From the NCBI GenBank assembly GCA_964016885.1, contig OZ024743.1, positions 18,640,872 through 18,704,871 of the forward strand: 64,000 bases of DNA, read 5' to 3'. Numbering within the stretch: the first letter of the stretch is position 1; every line of letters starts with the position of its first letter. Under the pieces are notes generated by a model. That model searched no databases. It saw nothing but the letters and a program-made list of their open reading frames with translations, and had not been told where the DNA came from. Below are positions 11,046 to 23,127 of this stretch, one piece after another. The translations under genes were made by a program, and so were the position numbers. This stretch comes from Eledone cirrhosa (taxonomy: Eukaryota; Mollusca; Cephalopoda; Octopoda; Eledonidae).

Positions 11046-12097
11046 GAAGTAAGTTAATTTTATAATTTTCTTATTTTACGACTCTCATATTATTGTTCTG
11101 CAACCCCATGCATTGAACCACATTGTTAATAAGACAAAACCTATATATTTGCTAGCATTGATATGCATCTGTGTGTATATAAATGTTACTAGATATAAAT
11201 TCCTTATAATTATCTCCAATTCATTTGTCGAGCAATATTTGGCCATGACTGCTACTGTGGTAGTAAGCTGGCCGCTGTCTTAATAACCACTCGCTTTCCA
11301 CTGATTGACCTCGTTGTCACGTGATTGATTGTTTTTGAATTTGCCGCGGATGTAGAGGCAGTGATTTTCTCAATGGCTTGGAATCCAGTCCACGCATCGC
11401 TATTTCCATTCCACTGAATAATTTTTTTAATAAGTTTCCAGTGTCCTCGCTATGCCTGGATACCTATACGTAAAAAGTCTTTCCTGATGACGGAATTATT
11501 TTCGATATGTTTCTTCGGAAAATATATTTACTCCATTCCAGAAACTAATTAGTTGGAAGTGATTTTTTAGTAAGTAAGTTAATTTTATAATTTTCTTATC
11601 TTACGTCTCTCATATTATTGTTCTGCAACCCCATGCATTGAACCACATTGTTAATAAGACAAAACCTATATATTTGCTAGCATTGATATGCATGTGTGTG
11701 TATATAAATGTTACTAGATATAAATTCCTTATAATTATCTCCAATTCATTTGTCGAGCAATATTTGGCCATGACTGCTACTATGGTAGTAAGTTGGCCGC
11801 TGTCTTAATAACCACTCGCTTTCCACTGATTGACCTCGATGTCACGTGATTGATTCTTTTTCTGAATTTGCCGCGGACGTAGAGGCAGTGATTTTCTCAA
11901 TGGCTTGGAATCCAGTCCAGGCATCGCTATTTCCATTCCACTGAATTATTTTTTTAATAAGTTTCCAGTGTACTCGCTATGCCTTGAGACCTATACGGAA
12001 AAAGACTTTCCTGATGACGGAATGATTTTCGATATGTTTCTTCGGAAAATATATTTGCTCCATTCCAGAAACTAATTAGTTGGAAGTGATTTTTTAG

Positions 12098-14197
12098 TAA
12101 GTAAGTTAATTTTATAATTTTCTTATTTTACGTCTCTCATACTATTGTTCTGCAACCCCATGCATTGAACCACATTGTTAATAAGACAAAACCTATATAT
12201 TTGCTAGCATTGATATGCATCTGTGTGTATATAAATGTTGCTACATATAAATTCCTTATAATTATCTCCAATTCATTTGTCGAGCAATATTTGGCCATGA
12301 CTGCTACTATGGTAGTAAGCTGGCCGCTGTCTTAATAACCACTCGCTTTCCACTGATTCACCTCGATGTCACGTGATTGATTCTTTTTGAATTTGCTCCG
12401 GACGTAGAGGCAGTGATTTTCTCAATGGCTTGGAATCCAGTCCACGCATCGCTATTTCCATTCCACTGAATTATTTTTTTAATAAGTTTCCAGTGTCCTC
12501 GCTATGCCTGGAGACCTATACGGAAAAATACTTTCCTGATGACGGAATGATTTTCTTTGTTTCTTCGGAAAATATATTTACTCCATTCCAGAAACTAATT
12601 AGTTGGAAGTGATTTTTTAGGAAGTAAGTTAATTTTATAATTTTCTTATTTTACGTCTCTCATATTATTGTTCTGCAACCCCATGCATTGAACCACATTG
12701 TTAATAAGACAAAACCTATATATTTGCTAGCATTGATATGCATCTGTGTGTATATAAATGTTACTAGATATAAATTCCTTATAATTATCTCCAATTCATT
12801 TGTCGAGCAAAATTTGGCCATGACTGCTAATATGGTAGTAAGTTGGCCGCTGTCTTAATAACCACTCGCTTTCCACTGATTGACCTCGATGTCACGTGAT
12901 TGATTCTTTTTCTGAATTTGCCGCGGACGTAGAGGCAGTGATTATCTCAATGGCTTGGAATCCAGTCCAGGCATCGCTATTTCCATTCCACTGAATTATT
13001 TTTTTAATAAGTTTCCAGTGTCCTCGCTATGCCTTGAGACCTATACGGAAAAAGACTTTCCTGATGACGGAATGATTTTCGATATGTTTCTTCGGAAAAT
13101 ATATTTGCTCCATTCCAGAAACTAATTAGTTGGAAGTGATTTTTTAGTAAGTAAGTTAATTTTATAATTTTCTTATTTTACGTCTCTCATACTATTGTTC
13201 TGCAACCCCATGCATTGAACCACATTGTTAATAAGACAAAACCTATATATTTGCTAGCATTGATATGCATCTGTGTGTATATAAATGTTGCTACATATAA
13301 ATTCCTTATAATTATCTCCAATTCATTTGTCGAGCAATATTTGGCCATGACTGCTACTATGGTAGTAAGCTGGCCGCTGTCTTAATAACCACTCGCTTTC
13401 CACTGATTCACCTCGATGTCACGTGATTGATTCTTTTTGAATTTGCTCCGGACGTAGAGGCAGTGATTTTCTCAATGGCTTGGAATCCAGTCCACGCATC
13501 GCTATTTCCATTCCACTGAATTATTTTTTTAATAAGTTTCCAGTGTCCTCGCTATGCCTGGAGACCTATACGGAAAAATACTTTCCTGATGACGGAATGA
13601 TTTTCTTTGTTTCTTCGGAAAATATATTTACTCCATTCCAGAAACTAATTAGTTGGAAGTGATTTTTTAGGAAGTAAGTTAATTTTATAATTTTCTTATT
13701 TTACGTCTCTCATATTATTGTTCTGCAACCCCATGCATTGAACCACATTGTAAATAAGACAAAACCTATATATTTGCTATCATTGATATGCATCTGTGTG
13801 TATATAAATGTTACTAGATATAAATTCCTTATAATTATCTCCAATTCATTTGTCGAGCAAAATTTGGCCATGACTGCTAATATGGTAGTAAGTTGGCCGC
13901 TGTCTTAATAACCACTCGCTTTCCACTGATTGACCTCGATGTCACGTGATTGATTCTTTTTCTGAATTTGCCGAGGACGTAGAGGCAGTGATTATCTCAA
14001 TGGCTTGGAATCCAGTCCAGGCATCGCTATTTCCATTCCACTGAATTATTTTTTTAATAAGTTTCCAGTGTCCTCGCTATGCCTTGAGACCTATACGGAA
14101 AAAGACTTTCCTGATGACGGAATGATTTTCGATATGTTTCTTCGGAAAATATATTTACTCCATTCCAGAAACTAATTAGTTGGAAGTGATTTTTTAG
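12098..14197 (+). repeat. 1,050-bp dimer repeated twice (523 + 527 bp)
   Basis: Monomers at 12098 and 13148 (523 bp; GATTCACCTCG, GCTCCGG, AAAAATAC, CTTTGTTTC) alternate with monomers at 12621 and 13671 (527 bp; GAGCAAAATTTGG, CTAATATGG, GATTATCTC). The dimer period is 1,050 bp. The same double dimer recurs at 17354-19453 and 47245-49344, so it arose before both larger duplications. Confidence 0.88.
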
Positions 14198-14722
14198 TAA
14201 GTAAGTTAATTTTATAATTTTCTTATTTTACGTCTCTCATATTATTGTTCTGCAACCCCATGCATTGAACCACGTTGTTAATAAGACAAAACCTATGTAT
14301 TTGCTAGCATTGATATGCATCTGTGTGTATATAAATGTTACTAGATATAAATTCCTTATAATTATCTCCAATTCATTTGTCGAGCAATATTTGGCCATGA
14401 CTGCTACTGTGGTAGTAAGCTGGCCGCTGTCTTAATAACCACTCGCTTTCCACTGATTGACCTCGTTGTCACGTGATTGATTGTTTTTGAATTTGCCGCG
14501 GATGTAGAGGCAGTGATTTTCTCAATGGCTTGGAATCCAGTCCACGCATCGCTATTTCCATTCCACTGAATAATTTTTTTAGTAAGTTTCCAGTGTCCTC
14601 GCTATGCCTGGATACCTATAAGTAAAAAGTCTTTCCTGATGACGGAATTATTTTCGATATGTTTCTTCGGAAAATATATTTACTCCATTCCAGAAACTAA
14701 TTAGTTGGAAGTGATTTTTTAG
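14198..14722 (+). repeat. Chimeric junction monomer of the decamer duplication
   Basis: The front has CACGTTG and CTATGTATTT, as in the monomer at 19454 that ends copy B. From CTACTGTGG (about 14409) onward it has CCTCGTTGTCACG, GATTGTTTTT, GGATGTAG and TTTTTTTAGTAAG, as in the monomer at 8942 that begins copy A. The crossover therefore lies between about 14297 and 14409. This is the tandem duplication breakpoint, at matching positions of two monomers. Confidence 0.88.
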
Positions 14723-17700
14723 TAAGTAAGTTAATTTTATAATTTTCTTATTTTACGTCTCTCATATTATTGTTCTGCAACCCCATGCATTGAACCACAT
14801 TGTTAATAAGACAAAACCTATATATTTGCTAGCATTGATATGCATCTGTGTGTATATAAATGTTACTAGATATAAATTCCTTATAATTATCTCCAATTCA
14901 TTTGTCGAGCAATATTTGGCCATGACTGCTAATATGGTAGTAAGTTGGCCGCTGTCTTAATAACCACTCGCTTTCCACTGATTGACCTCGATGTCACGTG
15001 ATTGATTCTTTTTCTGAATTTGCCGCGGACGTAGATGCAGTGATTTTCTCAATGGCTTGGAATCCAGTCCAGGCATCGCTATTTCCATTCCACTGAATTA
15101 TTTTTTTAATAAGTTTCCAGTGTCCTCGCTATGCCTTGAGACCTATACGGAAAAAGACTTTCCTGATGACGGAATGATTTTCGATATGTTTCTTCGGAAA
15201 ATATATTTGCTCCATTCCAGAAACTAATTAGTTGGAAGTGATTTTTTAGTAAGTTAGTTAATTTTATAATTTTCTTATTTTACGTCTCTCATACTATTGT
15301 TCTGCAACCCCATGCATTGAACCACATTGTTAATAAGACAAAACCTATATATTTGCTAGCATTGATATGCATCTGTGTGTATATAAATGTTACTAGATAT
15401 AAATTCCTTATAATTATCTCCAATTCATTTGTCGAGCAATATTTGGCCCTGACTGCTAATATGGTAGTAAGTTGGCCGCTGTCTTAATAACCACTCGCTT
15501 TCCACTGATTGACCTCGATGTCACGTGATTGATTCTTTTTCTGAATTTGCCGCGGACGTAGAGGCAGTGATTTTCTCAATGGCTTGGAATCCAGTCCAGG
15601 CATCGCTATTTCCATTCCACTAAATTATTTTTTTAATAAGTTTCCAGTGTCCTCGCTATGCCTTGAGACCTATACGGAAAAAGACTTTCCTGAAGACGGA
15701 ATGATTTTCGATATGTTTCTTCGGAAAATATATTTACTCCATTCAAGAAACTAATTAGTTGGAAGTGATTTTTTAGTAAGTAAGTTAATTTTATAATTTT
15801 CTTATTTTTCGTCTCTCATACTATTGTTCTGCAACCCCATGCATTGAACCACATTGTTAATAAGACAAAACCTATATATTTGCTAGCATTGATATGCATC
15901 TGTGTGTATATAAATGTTGCTACATATAAATTCCTTATAATTATCTCCAATTCATTTGTCGAGCAATATTTGGCCATGACTGCTACTATGGTAGTAAGCT
16001 GGCCGCTGTCTTAATAACCACTCGCTTTCCACTGATTGACCTCGATGTCACATGATTGATTCTTTTTGAATTTGCCGCGGACGTAGAGACAGTGATTTTC
16101 TCAATGGCTTGGAATCCAGTCCAGGCATCGCTATTTCCATTCCACTGAATTATTTTTATAATAAGTTTCCAGTGTCCTCGCTATGCCTGGAGACCTATAG
16201 GGAAAAAAACTTTCCTGATGACGGAATGATTTTCTTTATGTTTCTTCGGAAAATATATTTACTCCATTCCAGAAACTAATTAGTTGGAAGTGATTTTTTA
16301 GGAAGTAAGTTAATTTTATAATTTTCTTATTTTACGACTCTCATATTATTGTTCTGCAACCCCATGCATTGAACCACATTGTTAATAAGACAAAACCTAT
16401 ATATTTGCTAGCATTGATATGCATCTGTGTGTATATAAATGTTACTAGATATAAATTCCTTATAATTATCTCCAATTCATTTGTCGAGCAATATTTGGCC
16501 ATGACTGCTACTGTGGTAGTAAGCTGGCCGCTGTCTTAATAACCACTCGCTTTCCACTGATTGACCTCGTTGTCACGTGATTGATTGTTTTTGAATTTGC
16601 CGCGGATGTAGAGGCAGTGATTTTCTCAATGGCTTGGAATCCAGTCCACGCATCGCTATTTCCATTCCACTGAATAATTTTTTTAATAAGTTTCCAGTGT
16701 CCTCGCTATGCCTGGATACCTATACGTAAAAAGTCTTTCCTGATGACGGAATTATTTTCGATATGTTTCTTCGGAAAATATATTTACTCCATTCCAGAAA
16801 CTAATTAGTTGGAAGTGATTTTTTAGTAAGTAAGTTAATTTTATAATTTTCTTATCTTACGTCTCTCATATTATTGTTCTGCAACCCCATGCATTGAACC
16901 ACATTGTTAATAAGACAAAACCTATATATTTGCTAGCATTGATATGCATGTGTGTGTATATAAATGTTACTAGATATAAATTCCTTATAATTATCTCCAA
17001 TTCATTTGTCGAGCAATATTTGGCCATGACTGCTACTATGGTAGTAAGTTGGCCGCTGTCTTAATAACCACTCGCTTTCCACTGATTGACCTCGATGTCA
17101 CGTGATTGATTCTTTTTCTGAATTTGCCGCGGACGTAGAGGCAGTGATTTTCTCAATGGCTTGGAATCCAGTCCAGGCATCGCTATTTCCATTCCACTGA
17201 ATTATTTTTTTAATAAGTTTCCAGTGTACTCGCTATGCCTTGAGACCTATACGGAAAAAGACTTTCCTGATGACGGAATGATTTTCGATATGTTTCTTCG
17301 GAAAATATATTTGCTCCATTCCAGAAACTAATTAGTTGGAAGTGATTTTTTAGTAAGTAAGTTAATTTTATAATTTTCTTATTTTACGTCTCTCATACTA
17401 TTGTTCTGCAACCCCATGCATTGAACCACATTGTTAATAAGACAAAACCTATATATTTGCTAGCATTGATATGCATCTGTGTGTATATAAATGTTGCTAC
17501 ATATAAATTCCTTATAATTATCTCCAATTCATTTGTCGAGCAATATTTGGCCATGACTGCTACTATGGTAGTAAGCTGGCCGCTGTCTTAATAACCACTC
17601 GCTTTCCACTGATTCACCTCGATGTCACGTGATTGATTCTTTTTGAATTTGCTCCGGACGTAGAGGCAGTGATTTTCTCAATGGCTTGGAATCCAGTCAA

Positions 17701-19606
17701 CGCATCGCTATTTCCATTCCACTGAATTATTTTTTTAATAAGTTTCCAGTGTCCTCGCTATGCCTGGAGACCTATACGGAAAAATACTTTCCTGATGACG
17801 GAATGATTTTCTTTGTTTCTTCGGAAAATATATTTACTCCATTCCAGAAACTAATTAGTTGGAAGTGATTTTTTAGGAAGTAAGTTAATTTTATAATTTT
17901 CTTATTTTACGTCTCTCATATTATTGTTCTGCAACCCCATGCATTGAACCACATTGTTAATAAGACAAAACCTATATATTTGCTAGCATTGATATGCATC
18001 TGTGTGTATATAAATGTTACTAGATATAAATTCCTTATAATTATCTCCAATTCATTTGTCGAGCAAAATTTGGCCATGACTGCTAATATGGTAGTAAGTT
18101 GGCCGCTGTCTTAATAACCACTCGCTTTCCACTGATTGACCTCGATGTCACGTGATTGATTCTTTTTCTAAATTTGCCGCGGACGTAGAGGCAGTGATTA
18201 TCTCAATGGCTTGGAATCCAGTCCAGGCATCGCTATTTCCATTCCACTGAATTATTTTTTTAATAAGTTTCCAGTGTCCTCGCTATGCCTTGAGACCTAT
18301 ACGGAAAAAGACTTTCCTGATGACGGAATGATTTTCGATATGTTTCTTCGGAAAATATATTTGCTCCATTCCAGAAACTAATTAGTTGGAAGTGATTTTT
18401 TAGTAAGTAAGTTAATTTTATAATTTTCTTATTTTACGTCTCTCATACTATTGTTCTGCAACCCCATGCATTGAACCACATTGTTAATAAGACAAAACCT
18501 ATATATTTGCTAGCATTGATATGCATCTGTGTGTATATAAATGTTGCTACATATAAATTCCTTATAATTATCTCCAATTCATTTGTCGAGCAATATTTGG
18601 CCATGACTGCTACTATGGTAGTAAGCTGGCCGCTGTCTTAATAACCACTCGCTTTCCACTGATTCACCTCGATGTCACGTGATTGATTCTTTTTGAATTT
18701 GCTCCGGACGTAGAGGCAGTGATTTTCTCAATGGCTTGGAATCCAGTCCACGCATCGCTATTTCCATTCCACTGAATTATTTTTTTAATAAGTTTCCAGT
18801 GTCCTCGCTATGCCTGGAGACCTATACGGAAAAATACTTTCCTGATGACGGAATGATTTTCTTTGTTTCTTCGGAAAATATATTTACTCCATTCCAGAAA
18901 CTAATTAGTTGGAAGTGATTTTTTAGGAAGTAAGTTAATTTTATAATTTTCTTATTTTACGTCTCTCATATTATTGTTCTGCAACCCCATGCATTGAACC
19001 ACATTGTTAATAAGACAAAACCTATATATTTGCTAGCATTGATATGCATCTGTGTGTATATAAATGTTACTAGATATAAATTCCTTATAATTATCTCCAA
19101 TTCATTTGTCGAGCAAAATTTGGCCATGACTGCTAATATGGTAGTAAGTTGGCCGCTGTCTTAATAACCACTCGCTTTCCACTGATTGACCTCGATGTCA
19201 CGTGATTGATTCTTTTTCTGAATTTGCCGCGGACGTAGAGGCAGTGATTATCTCAATGGCTTGGAATCCAGTCCAGGCATCGCTATTTCCATTCCACTGA
19301 ATTATTTTTTTAATAAGTTTCCAGTGTCCTCGCTATGCCTTGAGACCTATACGGAAAAAGACTTTCCTGATGACGGAATGATTTTCGATATGTTTCTTCG
19401 GAAAATATATTTACTCCATTCCAGAAACTAATTAGTTGGAAGTGATTTTTTAGTAAGTAAGTTAATTTTATAATTTTCTTATTTTACGTCTCTCATATTA
19501 TTGTTCTGCAACCCCATGCATTGAACCACGTTGTTAATAAGACAAAACCTATGTATTTGCTAGCATTGATATGCATCTGTGTGTATATAAATGTTACTAG
19601 ATATAA
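14351..19606 (+). repeat. Decamer (5,256 bp) tandem duplication, copy B
   Basis: Direct tandem copy of 9095-14350. Monomers start at 14723, 15250, 15777, 16302, 16827, 17354, 17877, 18404, 18927 and 19454. Private changes here are CAGTCAACGC (monomer at 17354) and TTTTTCTAAATTT (monomer at 17877). The original downstream neighbour of the block, the monomer at 19454 with CACGTTG, CTATGTATTT and CAATATATGG, lies at the right edge. Its front half is also seen at the A/B junction. Confidence 0.9.
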
Positions 19607-22600
19607 ATTCCTTATAATTATCTCCAATTCATTTGTCGAGCAATATATGGCCATGACTGCTACTATGGTAGTAAGCTGGCCGCTGTCTTAATAACCACTC
19701 GCTTTCCACTGATTGAACTCGATATCACGTGATTGATTCTTTTTGAATTTGCCGCGGACGTAGAGACAGTGATTTTCTCAATGGCTTGGAATCCAGTCCA
19801 CGCATCGCTATTTCCATTCCACTGAATTATTTTTTTAATAAGTTTCCAGTGTCCTCGCTATGCCTGGAGACCTATACGGAAAAAGACTTTCCTGAAGACG
19901 GAATGATTTTCGATATGTTTCTTCGGAAAATATATTTACTCCATTCCAGAAACTAATTAGTTGGAAGTGATTTTTTAGGAAGTAAGTTAATTTTATAATT
20001 TTCTTATTTTACGACTCTCATATTATTGTTCTGCAACCCCATGCATTGAACCACATTGTTAATAAGACAAAACCTATATATTTGCTAGCATTGATATGCA
20101 TCTGTGTGTATATAAATGATACTAGATATACATTCCTTATAATTATCTCCAATTCATTTGTCGAGCAATATTTGGCCATGACTCCTACTGTGGTAGTAAG
20201 CTGGCCGCTGTCTTAATAACCACTTGCTTTCCACTGATTGACCTCGTTGTCACGTGATTGATTGTTTTTGAATTTGCCGCGGATGTAGAGGCAGTGATTT
20301 TCTCAATGGCTTGGAATCCAGTCCACGCATCGCTATTTCCATTCCACTGAATAATTTTTTTAATAAGTTTCCAGTGTCCTCGCTATGCCTGGATACCTAT
20401 ACGTAAAAAGTCTTTCCTGATGACGGAATTATTTTCGATATGTTTCTTCGGAAAATATATTTACTCCATTCCAGAAACTAATTAGTTGGAAGTGATATTT
20501 TAGTAAGTAAGTTAATTTTATAATTTTCTTATCTTACGTCTCTCATATTATTGTTCTGCAAATCCATGCATTGAACCACATAGTTAATAAGACGAAACCT
20601 ATGTATTTGCTAGCATTGATATGCATCTGTGTGTATATAAATGTTACTAGATATAAATTCCTTATAATTATCTCCAATTCATTTGTCGAGCAATATTTGG
20701 CCATGACTGCTACTATGGTAGTAAGCTGGCCGCTGTCTTAATTACCACTCGCTTTCCACTGATTCACCTCGATGTCATGTGATTGATTCTTTTTGAATTT
20801 GCTCCGGACGTAGAGGCAGTGATTTTCTCAATGGCTTGGAATCCAGTCCACGCATCGCTATTTCCATTCAACTGAATTATTTTTTAATAAGTTTCCAGTG
20901 TCCTCGCTATGCCTGGAGACCTATACGGAAAAATACTTTCCTGATGACGGAATGATTTTCTTTGTTTCTTCGGAAAATATATTTACTCCATTCCAGAAGC
21001 TAATTAGTTGGAAGTGATTTTTTAGGAAATAAGTTAATTTTATAATTTTCTTATTTTACGTCTCTCATATTATTGTTCTGCAACCCCATGCATTGAACCA
21101 CATTGTTAATAAGACAAAACCTATATATTTGCTAGCATTGATATGCATCTGTGTGTATATAAATGTTACTAGATATAAATTCCTTATAATTATCTCCAAT
21201 TCATTTGTCGAGCAATATTTGGCCATGACTGCTACTATGGTAGTAAGCTGGCCGCTGTCTTAATAACCACTCGCTTTCCACTGATTGACCTCGATGTCAC
21301 ATGATTGATTCTTTTTGAATTTGCCGCGGGCGTAGAGACAGTGATTTACACAATGGCTTGGAATCCAGTCCACGCATAGCTATTTCCATTCCACTGAATT
21401 ATTTTTGTAATAAGTTTCCAGTGTCCTCGCTATGCCTGGAGACCTATACGGAAAAATACTTTCCTGATGACGGAATGATTTTCTTTATGTTTCTTCGGAA
21501 AATATATTTACTCCATTCCAGAAACTAATTAGTTGGAAGTGATTTTTTAGGAAGTAAGTTAATTTTATAATTTTCTTATTTTACGACTCTCATATTATTG
21601 TTCTGCAACCCCATGCATTGAACCACATTGTTAATAAGACAAACCCTATATATTTGCTAGCATTGATATGCATCTGTGTGTATATAAATGTTACTAGATA
21701 TAAATTCCTTATAATTATCTCCAATTCATTTGTCGAGCAATATTTGGCCATGACTGCTTATATGGTAGTAAGCTGGCCGCTGTCTTAATAACCACTCGCT
21801 TTCCACTGATTCACCTCGATGTCACGTGATTGATTCTTTTTCTGAATTTGCCGCGGACGTAGAGGCACTGATTTTCTCAATGGCTTGGAATCCAGTTCAG
21901 GCATCGCTATTTCCATTCCACTGAATTATTTTTTTAATAAGTTTCCAGTGTCCTCGCTATGCCTTGAGACCTATACGGAAAAAGACTTTCCTGATGACGG
22001 AATGATTTTCGATATGTTTCTTCGGAAAATATATTTACTCCATTCCAGAAACTAATTAGTTGGAAGTGATTTTTTAGTAAGTAAGTTAATTTTATAATTT
22101 TCTTATTTTACGTCTCTCATATTATTGTTCTGCAACCCCATGCATTGAACCACGTTGTTAATAAGACAAAACCTATGTATTTGCTAGCATTGATATGCAT
22201 CTGTGTGTATATAAATGTTACTAGATATAAATTCCTTATAATTATCTCCAATTCATTTGTCGAGCAATATTTGGCCATGACTGCTACTATGGTAGTAAGC
22301 TGGCCGCTGTCTTAATAACCACTCGCTTTCCACTGATTGAACTCGATATCACGTGATTGATTCTTTTTGAATTTGCCGCGGACGTAGAGGCAGTGATTTA
22401 CACAATGGCTTGGAATCCAGTCCACGCATAGCTATTTCCATTCCACTGAATTATTTTTGTAATAAGTTTCCAGTGTCCTCGCTATGCCTGGAGACCTATA
22501 CGGAAAAATACTTTCCTGATGACGGAATGATTTTCTTTATGTTTCTTCGGAAAATATATTTACTCCATTCCAGAAACTAATTAGTTGGAAGTGATTTTTT

Positions 22601-23127
22601 AGGAAGTAAGTTAATTTTATAATTTTCTTATTTTACGACTCTCATATTATTGTTCTGCAACCCCATGCATTGAACCACATTGTTAATAAGACAAACCCTA
22701 TATATTTGCTAGCATTGATATGCATCTGTGTGTATATAAATGTTACTAGATATAAATTCCTTATAATTATCTCCAATTCATTTGTCGAGCAATATTTGGC
22801 CATGACTGCTACTATGGTAGTAAGCTGGCCGCTGTCTTAATAACCACTCGCTTTCCACTGATTGACCTCGATGTCACGTGATTGATTGTTTTTGAATTTG
22901 CCGCGGATGTAGAGGCAGTGATTTTATCAATGGCTTGGAATCCAGTCCACGCATCGCTATTTCCATTCCACTGAATTATTTTTTTAATAAGTTTCCAGTG
23001 TCCTCGCTATGCCTGGAGACCTATACGGGAAAAGACTTTCCTGATGACGGAAAGATTTTCTATATGTTTCTTCGGAAAATATATTTACTCCAATCCAGAA
23101 ACTAATTAGTTGGAAGTGATTTTTCAG
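19454..23127 (+). repeat. Mixed monomers, with a 1,052-bp local duplication
   Basis: Monomers start at 19454, 19979, 20504 (522 bp), 21026, 21551, 22078 and 22603. The first three have a distinctive order: CAATATATGG with GAACTCGATATC; then AAATGATACTAGATATACATTCC with GACTCCTACTGTGG; then AAATCCATGC with CATAGTTAATAAGACG. They recur at 49345 and 52493. The monomers at 21026 and 22078 share GATTTACACAATGG, GCATAGC and TTTTTGTAAT, and the fronts of 21551 and 22603 share ACGACTCTC and ACAAACCCT, giving a 1,052-bp duplication with chimeric edges. Confidence 0.83.

Larger units (their letters stand above)
9095..14350 (+). repeat. Decamer (5,256 bp) tandem duplication, copy A
   Basis: Monomers starting at 9467, 9994, 10521, 11046, 11571, 12098, 12621, 13148 and 13671 match those at 14723 to 18927 in the same order, all at offset exactly 5,256. 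I count about five differences over these nine pairs. Shared rare variants include CCACTAAATT, ATTCAAGAAAC, TATAGGGAAAAAAAC and GTGTACTCGC. The block limits are approximate, being inferred from where the junction monomer at 14198 changes identity. Copy A carries private changes in its monomer at 13671 (GTAAATAAG, CTATCATTG, GCCGAGGACG). Confidence 0.9.
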
